DNA of 64,000 nt from CAVUNY01 sp963768585 (GTDB lineage Bacteria > Chloroflexota > Anaerolineae > Anaerolineales > Anaerolineaceae), in the NCBI GenBank assembly GCA_963768585.1, contig CAVYIF010000023.1, positions 1 to 64,000 on the forward strand. The letters are read 5' to 3'. The notes under the pieces were generated by a model. It worked only from the letters and a program-made list of their open reading frames with translations. It was not told where the DNA came from and made no database searches. Below, one piece after another: positions 43,381-51,643 of this stretch; position 1 is the stretch's first letter, and the number at the start of each line of letters is the position of its first letter. The position numbers were made by a program, and so were the translations under genes.

Positions 43381-44300
43381 ACCGATTGATGAACAGGCGT
43401 TGGGTACCCGGGTTTTCGATGGCTTTGCTGTTAGCCGGTGGATTCGTCGTGCTGGCACTGCTGGTATTGGCGCCCGATTATGCCCAGGCGCGCCTGGAAG
43501 GTTCCCAACCGGTACCGCTGAAGTCTGGACTGCAAGCCGACTATTCCATGGATCCCATGGATCTGGTGATTCAACCGGTGGATATCAAAGTGGTCGAACA
43601 GGTCATCATCGACCGAACCACCTCCACTTCTCTACCACCCAGGCAGCAGGGAGAGACAGCGATCGGCGCGTTGAAAACGCCGGTGTATACGATTACCCCG
43701 ACTCCTGTTCAGACCAGGCCTGCGGCTGGATCACCCACCCGTACTGCCCAGAATGCAACCAATACAGCCCCTGCTTTCACCCCCACGGGTGCGACTGGTG
43801 GTACAAAAATCGTTCCGTTGACTCCCACCACCAGTATTTTTATCGAATCCCAAACCGCGACACTTACCCTGACGGCTTCTGCCACCCAACTCCAGGGAAC
43901 CATTCCACCGAATTCCAGCCGGACATCGACCGCATCCGCCACCCAAACGCCGCGGCCGACCTCAACCATGGTTCCTACCCCTTATGGAAAAACGGCCACG
44001 CCGTCCTCAAATCCGACCATTCCCCCGAAGTCCACGCTTACCCCTACCCAGACGCCTCTTCCGGCGACCGCGGTGGTTACGCTTACCTTCTCGCCAACCC
44101 CGGTTTCGGTCACCCCTCAACCGCCCACCCGCACATTCACTCCGACCCGGACTTATACGCCAACCCGGACTCCGACCCGGACCTATACGCCAACCCGGAC
44201 CCCGACCCGGACCTATACGCCGACCCGAACCCCGACGCCGGTCAGTTATCCCCCACCATCCACCAAAACCGGCGCGCCCACTTTACCACCTTATCCCTAA
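43377..44300 (+). CDS. secreted or membrane-anchored Thr/Pro-rich protein
   Basis: Not recognised. The 307-residue protein starts with a basic tail and a hydrophobic segment (about 12-34) ending at AQA, so it is exported by signal peptide or anchored by its N-terminus. The rest is low-complexity Thr, Pro, Ser and Ala, ending in repeats of TPTRTYTPTR. Such sequences form extended, often glycosylated stalks. Start overlaps the adenylate cyclase stop as ATGA, implying coupled translation and perhaps a joint role at the cell surface. There is no folded domain that I can identify; a short region at about 40-75 (DLVIQPVDIKVVEQVII) is the least repetitive part. Confidence 0.65.
   Translation: MNRLMNRRWVPGFSMALLLAGGFVVLALLVLAPDYAQARLEGSQPVPLKSGLQADYSMDPMDLVIQPVDIKVVEQVIIDRTTSTSLPPRQQGETAIGALKTPVYTITPTPVQTRPAAGSPTRTAQNATNTAPAFTPTGATGGTKIVPLTPTTSIFIESQTATLTLTASATQLQGTIPPNSSRTSTASATQTPRPTSTMVPTPYGKTATPSSNPTIPPKSTLTPTQTPLPATAVVTLTFSPTPVSVTPQPPTRTFTPTRTYTPTRTPTRTYTPTRTPTRTYTPTRTPTPVSYPPPSTKTGAPTLPPYP
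44139..44228 (+). repeat. three tandem copies of a 30-bp repeat
   Basis: Copies at 44139-44168, 44169-44198 and 44199-44228 differ by one to four bases. They code for the TPTRTYTPTR repeats at the C-terminus of the Thr/Pro-rich protein and could expand or shrink by slippage. Confidence 0.85.
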
Positions 44301-44301
44301 T

Positions 44302-44330
44302 TTGACGGTTTGGTTTTTTGCCTATACAAT
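44302..44330 (+). promoter_or_regulatory. promoter of the carrier gene
   Basis: TTGACG at 44302-44307, 17-base spacer, TACAAT at 44325-44330. The predicted transcript start is within a few bases of the TTG at 44340, so the mRNA would be nearly leaderless. The same segment contains GGTTTTTT/AAAAAACC arms (44312-44319, 44331-44338) and might also act as a weak terminator of the gene before. Confidence 0.5.
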
Positions 44331-44339
44331 AAAAAACCG

Positions 44340-45245
44340 TTGAACATCTTTCTCAGCATACTGACCAATACCATCTTACCCACCCTGTTGATCGCCGGGG
44401 TGGGTTTTATACTGGCTCTCAGGCTGCACACTGACCGGCGCAGCCTTTCTCAGATTATTCTCAATGCTTTTATTCCCTGCCTGGTTTTCCAAAACCTGGC
44501 CCAATCCAATATCCCGCTCTCAGATTTTGGGCGAATGACTTTGTTTGCCATCGTAGCAGTGGCGATTTCAGCCGGGGTGGTGCTGCTGATTTCTGCCGTA
44601 CTGCGCCTCAATCACACGATCACCACTACATTGTTACTGATGGTCATGTTTTCAAATGTGGGTAATATGGGCCTGCCGGTCATCACTCTGGCTTTTGGCC
44701 AGGAAGCGTTAACCTATGGGACGGTATATTTTGTAGTCAACAACCTGCTGTTATACACGGTGGGAACGCTGATCGCTTCCAGCGGGCGTGCCTCTCCTGC
44801 CCGCGCCGTGGGCCAGGTTCTGCGCATGCCGGTGATTTATGCCGTACTGGCGGCGGGCATTTTCCAGATATTTCACCTGCAGCTCCCCAGACCGGTTGGT
44901 ACGGCGGTCGAAATGTTGGCTCGGGCCGCGATCCCGGCGATGTTGTTGATGTTGGGAATGCAGCTGCACAGTGCGGGTTTTAAGATCACACGCCTGGTTG
45001 GTTTGGGCACCTTTGCCCGATTGGTGGCGGTACCCGGGGTGGTGTTTCTTGTGAACAGCCTGGTTGGCTTGAGCGGACCGGCGCTTCAAGCCGGTATGCT
45101 GGAGGCAGCCATGCCTTCGGGGGTGATGGCATCGGTATTCGCGGTGGAGTACGATATTGAGCCGGAGTTTGCGGCGAATATGGTGCTTTTGACGACGTTA
45201 TTCAGCCCATTGACCCTTACGATTCTGATTTCGATTTTGCACTGA
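44340..45245 (+). CDS. auxin efflux carrier (AEC) family transporter
   Basis: Integral membrane carrier of about 301 residues with ten hydrophobic helices in two halves of five, as in the AEC/bile acid-sodium symporter fold. Members of this family move malonate, malate or other organic anions, so an organic acid is the likely cargo; the substrate cannot be read from sequence. Family-like motifs are NAFIPCLVFQNLAQ in the first half, MFSNVGNMGLPV at the crossover and AMPSGVMASVFAVEY near the C-terminus. I start it at the TTG at 44340 (NIFLSILTNTILP), because the longer frame from 44310 runs through the promoter. No ribosome binding site. Confidence 0.75.
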   Translation: MNIFLSILTNTILPTLLIAGVGFILALRLHTDRRSLSQIILNAFIPCLVFQNLAQSNIPLSDFGRMTLFAIVAVAISAGVVLLISAVLRLNHTITTTLLLMVMFSNVGNMGLPVITLAFGQEALTYGTVYFVVNNLLLYTVGTLIASSGRASPARAVGQVLRMPVIYAVLAAGIFQIFHLQLPRPVGTAVEMLARAAIPAMLLMLGMQLHSAGFKITRLVGLGTFARLVAVPGVVFLVNSLVGLSGPALQAGMLEAAMPSGVMASVFAVEYDIEPEFAANMVLLTTLFSPLTLTILISILH

Positions 45246-45278
45246 GGGTATAATTCAATCAATGCCTAATGGCGGCGA

Positions 45279-47142
45279 ATGATGAGTGATATCTTATTCT
45301 TTTTTGCTATCTTGATTGTGCTTTTTCTTCCGGGAACCGTCTGGAATATTGTGGTTCGCCCAGGCAAACTGGATCCCCTGGAAAAGATTACTGAGGCCGC
45401 TGGAGCCAGCCTGGCACTTACCGGACTGGTAGCCTTATTTCTATTTCTGGCCGGCCTGCGGATTTCTGCGGGGGGGGTAATTGGTCTTTATCTCACCATC
45501 CTGACCATCGGGCTGCTGGTCGTTCTGCTGCGCGGGGCGTCGTTCAAGTTTAATGCGTGGTACCTGCTGGCAGCCGGAGCCTTTTTGGTGGTGGTAACCT
45601 GGCGTTTGTACCAGGTGCACGACCTCGCTTTGCCGGTGTGGGTGGATCCCGTTCACCATACGCTGTTGGTGCGAAAGATCATTGAATACGGTGGATTGCC
45701 GCCGGATTGGCTGCCGTATCTTCCGGTACCGATGTATTACCATTACGGTTTTCATGTGATCACTGCGGTGTTTAGTTTTTGGAGCGGTTTGCAGCCGGAT
45801 CAGGCGGTACTGCTCTTTGGCCAGGTGATCAATGCCCTGGTGGCGTTCTCGGTCTATCGGCTGGCAAAAGCGGCCTGGGGGGATGTGCTGCGCGCGGGAT
45901 TGGCGGGGTTGTTCACGGCTTTTGCTTTCCACATGCCGGCATATTACCTGAGCTGGGGGCGTTATACGCTGCTGGCAGGAATGGTTGTCCTGCCCCTGGC
46001 AATGGCGGCCGCCCTGGAAGTGCGCCGCAGCCCTGGCGACAGGTTTGCCTGGGCCCGCCTGGTGCTGTACAGCGCCGCGGTGTGTTTCTGCCATTTTCTG
46101 GCAGTGGGGCTGCTGGTGCTGTTCCTCCTGGTGCTGCTGGGCGCGGCGTTGGCGACCGCAGCGCGAGCGACGCTCTGTGCGGAATGTGCGCTGGCAGCCA
46201 TTTGCCGCGGCGGCCTTAGGTGCGCTGCTGGTAGCCCCCTGGCTGGCGCGTGTCTGGAATTATTCCCAACAGATGTTTGCCATCCAGGTGCCGAACCCGC
46301 TGGACCCAACATTGACCAACCCCAGTACCTGGGAATACATCGTATTCCTGACCGGGCCGGAACGCAGTCATATTTTGCTGATTGCGGCCGGGGTCGGGCT
46401 GCTTTTAGGCCTGATTCAAGGGCGGGCCCGTTTGATAGCTGTCTGGGGCCTGCTGGTCGCTATTCTGGCGACCCCATTTGGGCCGCGATTCGATCCATTT
46501 CGCCCGGATCATCTGGCCATCGTGTTGTTCTTACCCGGGTCGCTCTTGCTGGCCGAGTTGGTGGTCACAGCGGGAGAGGGCCTGGCAGCATTAATCGGCA
46601 GATTCAAAGAAAGCCTGGGTTCTATGCGGGTAAAAACTTTATTTGCCACAGTTCTGCCGCTCGTGATTGGGGCCGGCCTTTCGTTATGGGGCATCTGGCA
46701 GACCCGCGATATTGTCAACCCGGTGACCGTTCTGGCAAATTCCTCTGATGTTAAAGCCCTGAATTGGATCAATGAAAACATGCTGCCCGACGCGCGCTTT
46801 TTTATTAATGCCACACCCTGGCAGGGGCAAATATACCGCGGCACCGACGGCGGATTTTGGATCATGCCAATCACCGGCCGGTTTACGGTGGCACCGCCGG
46901 TAGCATTTGGTTTTGGGAATAGCGAAGATGTGCAGCGCTTCCTGGGCTGGTCAAAACGGGCCAGCGAAATCACGCAGTGCGACCAGGATTTCTGGTCCCT
47001 GGTAAAGGATGCCAATCTCGATTCCGCTTATATTCATGACGGGGCAGGCAATCTACAGCGGCAAGCCCTGGAAAGCTGTCGCGGCGTCGATAAAATTTAT
47101 GACCGCGAGGGCGTTTCAATTTATAAACTCACGCCTAATTAG
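45279..47142 (+). pseudogene. polytopic membrane protein, GT-C glycosyltransferase-like, split by a frameshift
   Basis: About 620 residues when mended. The first frame (45279 to about 46160) gives nine or ten hydrophobic helices with a loop DPVHHTLLVRKIIEYGG and YYHYGFHVITA; the continuation, in the next frame, begins about VRWQPFAAAALGALLVAPW and runs to 47142 with three or four more helices and a soluble C-terminal domain. The layout (many helices, an acidic-histidine loop after the first helices, soluble tail) resembles GT-C glycosyltransferases and related DUF6541-type proteins, but the family is not certain. One extra base lies between about 46150 and 46195. A TATAAT at 45249 is a possible -10 element. 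Confidence 0.65.
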
Positions 47143-47161
47143 TTCGGGTGGGAGCGTAAAC

Positions 47162-47192
47162 TTGTGAAAATTTCAACAACTTGTGATAAAAT
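47162..47192 (+). promoter_or_regulatory. nuo promoter overlapped by a Rex-like operator
   Basis: TTGTGAAAATTTCAACAA at 47162-47179 is an imperfect 18-bp palindrome. Its left half equals the TTGTGAA half-site of Rex, the NADH-sensing repressor; the right half differs at two positions. It overlaps the likely -35 region, with TAAAAT at 47187-47192 as -10. A second ACTTGTGA copy lies at 47179-47186. Transcription would start near 47199, 31 bases before nuoA. Confidence 0.45.
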
Positions 47193-47229
47193 GTTCAGGT
47201 AAATTTGACCATGTGAGTAAGGATTATCT

Positions 47230-47586
47230 ATGATTCAAGAATATTTTCCCTTACTGATCGTTGTGAGTATTGCTGTAATTCTGGGTTTCATCGTTGCGGG
47301 ATTGGGGCACCTGTTTGGACCGCGCCGTCCGACCCCGCGCAAATCTGCTCCATATGAATCGGGTATGAAGCCGTATGGTAAAGGCCAGCGCCGGATTTCG
47401 ATCCGTTATTACCTTATCGCTGTGCTGTTCATCCTGTTTGATGTGGAGACTGTCTTTTTAATTTCCTGGGCGGTAGTATTTCGGGATTTAGGGATGGCAG
47501 GTCTGATCAGTATGTTTGTGTTTATCGGTATTTTGGTGGTAGGATTTGTGTACGCGTGGAAGAAAGGAGCGCTGGAATGGGAATAG
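47230..47586 (+). CDS. nuoA: NADH-quinone oxidoreductase subunit A
   Basis: Small membrane subunit near the quinone site of complex I. The 118 residues form three helices; the loop between the first two has the conserved APYESGM motif and helix two starts with the LFDVET motif carrying conserved acidic residues. First gene of a complete 14-gene operon. AAGGA precedes the start; the next gene starts ten bases before its end. Confidence 0.95.
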   Translation: MIQEYFPLLIVVSIAVILGFIVAGLGHLFGPRRPTPRKSAPYESGMKPYGKGQRRISIRYYLIAVLFILFDVETVFLISWAVVFRDLGMAGLISMFVFIGILVVGFVYAWKKGALEWE

Positions 47587-48059
47587 AACAGAAAGCCGGG
47601 GATATGGGGGTTGTGACGACCTCACTTCAGGATGCGGTGAACTGGTCTCGTACCAATTCCATGTGGCCAATGCTGTTTGGCCTGGCCTGCTGCGCGATCG
47701 AAATGATGAGCGCCCAGGCTGCCAGTTATGATATGAGCCGTTTTGGGATGGAGCTGATGCGCGCCAGTCCGCGGCAATCGGACTTGATGATTGTTGCCGG
47801 ACGGGTGAGCCGCAAGATGGCCCCGGTTCTTCGCCAATTATATGATCAGATGCCCGATCCCAAGTGGGTGATCGCTATGGGAGATTGCGCCTCATGTGGA
47901 GGCGTTTTTAATAATTACGCGATCCTGCAAGGGGTTGATGAAGTTGTACCGGTTGACGTTTATGTAGCCGGCTGTCCCCCACGCCCGGAAGGATTAATCC
48001 ACGGGATTATGACTCTGCATGAAAAAGTGAAAAACGAAAAATTGGCTACATGGAAATAA
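47577..48059 (+). CDS. nuoB: NADH-quinone oxidoreductase subunit B
   Basis: Carries cluster N2, the last iron-sulfur centre before quinone. The 160-residue protein shows the cluster ligands: the adjacent cysteines in GLACCAIEMMS, C in GDCASCGG and C in VAGCPPRPEG. The ATG at 47577 has AAGGAG ten bases upstream and overlaps nuoA by ten bases; an upstream in-frame start at 47556 has no ribosome site. Sits in the peripheral arm between subunits C, D and I. Confidence 0.95.
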   Translation: MGIEQKAGDMGVVTTSLQDAVNWSRTNSMWPMLFGLACCAIEMMSAQAASYDMSRFGMELMRASPRQSDLMIVAGRVSRKMAPVLRQLYDQMPDPKWVIAMGDCASCGGVFNNYAILQGVDEVVPVDVYVAGCPPRPEGLIHGIMTLHEKVKNEKLATWK

Positions 48060-48110
48060 AGTCACTTTTATTCCGCCATCGTAAAAATGGTGGAAAAAAA
48101 GGATGGTCTG

Positions 48111-48626
48111 ATGCTTGAAACCTTACAACCTGCTGTGACTGCCTTAAAATCAGAATTCGACGCTGAAGTGATCGAATTCCGCGACGAGGTTACCCTGATC
48201 GTCAAGCCAACCAACAATGTCGAAGCCCTTCAGGCGCTTCGCGACGATTTTGGTTTTGACTTTTTGATCGGTGTGACTGCTGTCGATTATTGGCCTGAGG
48301 AAAAACCGCGCTTTCATGTCATTTACCAGCTGCTATCGATGAAGAATGACAGCCTCATGCTGCGTGTGCGCGTGCCGTTGGATGGGAGTGGTCCTACCCT
48401 CAGGACCAGTGAAACCATTTGGGCCTCCGCCAACTGGTTTGAGCGCGAGGTTTTTGATATGTTTGGCATTCGTTTTGAAGGCCACTCCGACCTGCGCCGG
48501 ATTATTATGCCCTTTGAATGGGAAGGTCATCCGCTGCGCAAAGACTATCCCCTGGGTTACGAAGAGGTTCAGTTCACCTTCAATTTTGAAGAGATCAACC
48601 TCCGCAAACCGCGCCCCAAGATCTGA
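48111..48626 (+). CDS. nuoC: NADH-quinone oxidoreductase subunit C
   Basis: Structural subunit of the peripheral arm that contacts subunit D. The 171 residues end with the family signature: EREVFDMFGIRFEGHSDLRR and then GHPLRKDYPLG. I chose the ATG at 48111, which follows AAGGA by seven bases; an in-frame ATG at 48087 would add eight residues. In some bacteria C and D are fused; here they are separate, 16 bases apart. Confidence 0.95.
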   Translation: MLETLQPAVTALKSEFDAEVIEFRDEVTLIVKPTNNVEALQALRDDFGFDFLIGVTAVDYWPEEKPRFHVIYQLLSMKNDSLMLRVRVPLDGSGPTLRTSETIWASANWFEREVFDMFGIRFEGHSDLRRIIMPFEWEGHPLRKDYPLGYEEVQFTFNFEEINLRKPRPKI

Positions 48627-48642
48627 GGCGGGAGAGAGGCAT

Positions 48643-49875
48643 ATGTCCGATTTCCGCGAAATACCGATTGATGATGAAATACGCCACCTGGTATCCGACC
48701 GGGCCCTGAGCGGCGAGACGATGCTGCTCAATATGGGCCCGCAGCATCCCTCCACACACGGCGTGCTGCGCCTGCTGCTGGAACTGGACGGTGAAATTAT
48801 TGTTAACTGCATTCCCGATATCGGTTATCTGCATACCGGTATCGAGAAAAATATGGAAGCTAAAACGTATATGAAGGCCGAGGTGATGACCGACCGGCTT
48901 GATTATCTCAATCCGCTTGGCAACAACCTGGTCTACTGCATGGCAGTGGAAAAATTGTGCGAGATCGATGTCCCGCCGCGGGCAGAGGTGCTGCGGGTGA
49001 TCCTGGCAGAACTGACCCGGATTAACTCTCACCTGGTCTGGTTGGGAACTTCAGCGCTTGATCTGGCTGCCATGTCGACCTTTCTCTACACCATGCGCGA
49101 GCGTGAGATGATCCTGGATATCTTCGAAATGTGTTCCGGGCAGCGGATGATGACCACTTATATCCGCCCTGGCGGCTTGTGGCGCGATGTTCCGGTTGAG
49201 TTTGAAGATGCCGTGCGCAAGTTTATTGACTTGCTGCCTTCCAGGATCGACGAATATGAATCCCTGCTGACCAAAAATGAACTTTTTCTGGGGCGCACCA
49301 AAGGAATAGGGGTGATCAGCGGCGAAGACTGTACGCGCTACGCGATAGGCGGGCCCATTGCGCGCGCTTCTGGCGTGAAATATGATCTGCGCAAAAACCG
49401 CCCTTACTGCGGATATGAAAATTACGATTTTAATATCCCCACCCGGACGGAAGGGGATATTTATGCGCGTTATATTGTGCGGGTCGAAGAAATGCGCGAA
49501 TCGATTAAGATCATCCGCCAGGCAATGGACCGGCTGCCGTATGGGCCGTTCCGCAGCAACAACCGCAAATTTGTGCCACCGCCGCGTTCAGAAATCGGCG
49601 TCAGCATGGAAGCATTGATCCATCATTTCAAGCTGTGGACGGAAGGATTTAACGCACCCAAAGGTTATGTCTATACGGCGGTAGAATCGCCGCGCGGCGA
49701 GTTGGGCGTGTACCTGGAAAGTGACGGCGGGCCGAAGCCTTACCGTGTCTATTACCGCACGCCTTCGTTTGCCAATCTGCAGATCATGCCGCTGCTTACC
49801 CGGGCTCATTTTGTCGCGGATGTGGTTGGTATCATAGGCAGTATTGATATTGTGTTGGGAGATACAGACCGGTGA
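48643..49875 (+). CDS. nuoD: NADH-quinone oxidoreductase subunit D
   Basis: The 49-kDa-type subunit that forms the quinone pocket with subunit B and is related to NiFe hydrogenase large subunits. The 410-residue protein has the GPQHPSTHGVLR motif with the quinone-binding histidine, RINSHL in the fold core and the C-terminal DIVLGDTDR. The hydrogenase cysteines are absent, as expected. GGGAGAGAGG lies before the ATG at 48643; the frame continues far upstream inside nuoC but that part is a shadow. Its stop overlaps the GTG start of nuoE. Confidence 0.95.
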   Translation: MSDFREIPIDDEIRHLVSDRALSGETMLLNMGPQHPSTHGVLRLLLELDGEIIVNCIPDIGYLHTGIEKNMEAKTYMKAEVMTDRLDYLNPLGNNLVYCMAVEKLCEIDVPPRAEVLRVILAELTRINSHLVWLGTSALDLAAMSTFLYTMREREMILDIFEMCSGQRMMTTYIRPGGLWRDVPVEFEDAVRKFIDLLPSRIDEYESLLTKNELFLGRTKGIGVISGEDCTRYAIGGPIARASGVKYDLRKNRPYCGYENYDFNIPTRTEGDIYARYIVRVEEMRESIKIIRQAMDRLPYGPFRSNNRKFVPPPRSEIGVSMEALIHHFKLWTEGFNAPKGYVYTAVESPRGELGVYLESDGGPKPYRVYYRTPSFANLQIMPLLTRAHFVADVVGIIGSIDIVLGDTDR

Positions 49876-50390
49876 ACGAGCTGTTAAATAAGTACCCTGA
49901 AGAAATTAAGCAAATCCTGGCAAAGTATCCGGATAACTTCCGGAAATCTGCTGTGATGCCGCTCCTTTACATGGCGCAGCGTGAACTCGGTTACCTCACC
50001 AAAGTGCAACTTAAAGAAGTAGCAGAAATCACCGCACTGTCGACGACCGATGTCGATTCGGTCGTCGGTTTTTACAGCCTGTTCCATGAAAATGAAGGCG
50101 GGCGGTACCATGTTCAGGTGTGCACCGATCTGCCGTGCGCGCTGCGGGGCGCGGAAGTATTTTTGGAGCAGCTATGTGCCAACATTGGGATCAAGGTTGG
50201 CGAGACCACACCGGATGGGATGGTGACGGTGGAAGCCGTAAAATGCCTGGCAGGCTGCCATCATGCCCCCATGTTTCAGGTGCAGGGCGATGGCGAGATC
50301 GTCTACCATGAGGACCAGACGGTCGAATCAGCGGCGAAAGTCGTGGCGGATCTCCGACAGAAAAATGCAGCGCAGGAGGATCCCTCATGA
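49872..50390 (+). CDS. nuoE: NADH-quinone oxidoreductase subunit E
   Basis: Thioredoxin-fold subunit of the NADH module with the 2Fe-2S centre N1a. The 172 residues hold the four ligands as CTDLPC and CLAGC (pattern C-x4-C ... C-x3-C). Starts with GTG at 49872, overlapping the nuoD stop (GTGA). Its stop overlaps nuoF as ATGA, so D, E and F are translationally coupled. Confidence 0.95.
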   Translation: MNELLNKYPEEIKQILAKYPDNFRKSAVMPLLYMAQRELGYLTKVQLKEVAEITALSTTDVDSVVGFYSLFHENEGGRYHVQVCTDLPCALRGAEVFLEQLCANIGIKVGETTPDGMVTVEAVKCLAGCHHAPMFQVQGDGEIVYHEDQTVESAAKVVADLRQKNAAQEDPS

Positions 50391-51640
50391 GCGAACATAT
50401 TCTGCTGCGCCACCGCGATATTCCCGATCTTGACCGTCTGGATGTTTACCTCCAGCACGGCGGGTTCGAGGCATACAAGAAAGCAGTCACCTCGATCAAG
50501 CCGGCGGACGTGATCAGCGAGGTAAAAGCATCCGGCCTGCGCGGGCGCGGTGGGGCGGGTTTTCCGACCGGTGTCAAATGGAGTTTTATTCCCAACGATT
50601 TGTGGCCGCATTATGTGGTTGCCAATGCGGATGAATCCGAACCGGGCACCTTCAAAGATCGGGAAATTATGGAGAGCAATCCTTACCAGTTTCTGGAAGG
50701 ATTGATGATTTCCTCCTTCGCGGTGCAGGCGAATGTCTCTTATGCCTATCTGCGTGGGGAATTCTGGCAAATCGGCAAGAAAATGGATGCATGCATTGCA
50801 GCGTTGGAAAAAGCCGGCTACCTGGGAGATCAAATCTTCGGAACCGACTATTCTTTGCGCCTGTACACCCACATGGGCGCCGGGGCATACATCTGCGGGG
50901 AAGAAACCGCGCTGCTGGAATCGATCGAAGGCAACCTGGGCCAACCGCGCCCGCGCCCGCCTTTCCCGGCGGTGGCCGGGCTTTTCAGCAAGCCGACGGT
51001 GATTAATAATGTGGAAACCTTGAGCAACGTGCCGTCGATCATTGCCAAAGGCGCCACCTGGTACCGTTCGATTGGCACTGAAAAGAGCCCGGGGGTCAAA
51101 ATTTTCTCCCTATCTGGACGGGTGAAACGCCCGGGCAACTATGAACTGCCCCTGGGAACCACTTTTCGCCATTTAATTTATGATTTGGGCGGGGGAATCC
51201 CCGGCGACAAGAAGATCAAGGCGATTATGGCCGCGGGTGCATCATCCAACCTGATCGTTGCCGACGATAAAGCCCTGGACTGCCCGATGGATTATGAATC
51301 GGTCCAGGCGCAGTTGGGCGCACCGTTGGGCTCGGCTTCGATCATTATTTTGGATGAAGATGTTGATATGGCCTGGCTGGTAAATAAGACCGCGCATTTC
51401 TTCAAACATGAGTCGTGCGGTAAATGCACGCCATGCCGCGAAGGTACCTATTGGGCAATGCATATCTCCGACCGGATTATGCGGGGAGAAGGCACCCCTG
51501 AGGATATCGATTTGTTGAAAAGTGTTTCGACTCAGATCCAGGGAAAGTGTCTGTGCGCTCTGGGCGAGTTTTCGACGATGTCTGTCATTTCGGCGATTGA
51601 AGCATTTCGTTCCGACTTTGCGGCAAAGGTGAGGAGCTAG
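50387..51640 (+). CDS. nuoF: NADH-quinone oxidoreductase subunit F
   Basis: Binds NADH and FMN and passes electrons to cluster N3; the entry point of complex I. The 417-residue protein has GRGGAGFPTGVKW (NADH/FMN), NADESEPGTFKDRE (FMN), GAGAYICGEETALLESIEG and the cluster motif ESCGKCTPCREG with the fourth cysteine in GKCLCALGEF. Presence of E, F and G shows that this complex I uses NADH rather than a ferredoxin-only or F420 input. Confidence 0.95.
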   Translation: MSEHILLRHRDIPDLDRLDVYLQHGGFEAYKKAVTSIKPADVISEVKASGLRGRGGAGFPTGVKWSFIPNDLWPHYVVANADESEPGTFKDREIMESNPYQFLEGLMISSFAVQANVSYAYLRGEFWQIGKKMDACIAALEKAGYLGDQIFGTDYSLRLYTHMGAGAYICGEETALLESIEGNLGQPRPRPPFPAVAGLFSKPTVINNVETLSNVPSIIAKGATWYRSIGTEKSPGVKIFSLSGRVKRPGNYELPLGTTFRHLIYDLGGGIPGDKKIKAIMAAGASSNLIVADDKALDCPMDYESVQAQLGAPLGSASIIILDEDVDMAWLVNKTAHFFKHESCGKCTPCREGTYWAMHISDRIMRGEGTPEDIDLLKSVSTQIQGKCLCALGEFSTMSVISAIEAFRSDFAAKVRS

Positions 51641-51643
51641 TTT

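Noticed and set aside
43364..44305. A second long plus-strand frame covering the Thr/Pro-rich gene, with Asp/Pro/Tyr/Asn repeats
   Set aside because: It is open because the tandem repeats lack stops in that frame. The frame at 43377 has a signal sequence and an ATGA overlap with the cyclase, so it is the real one.
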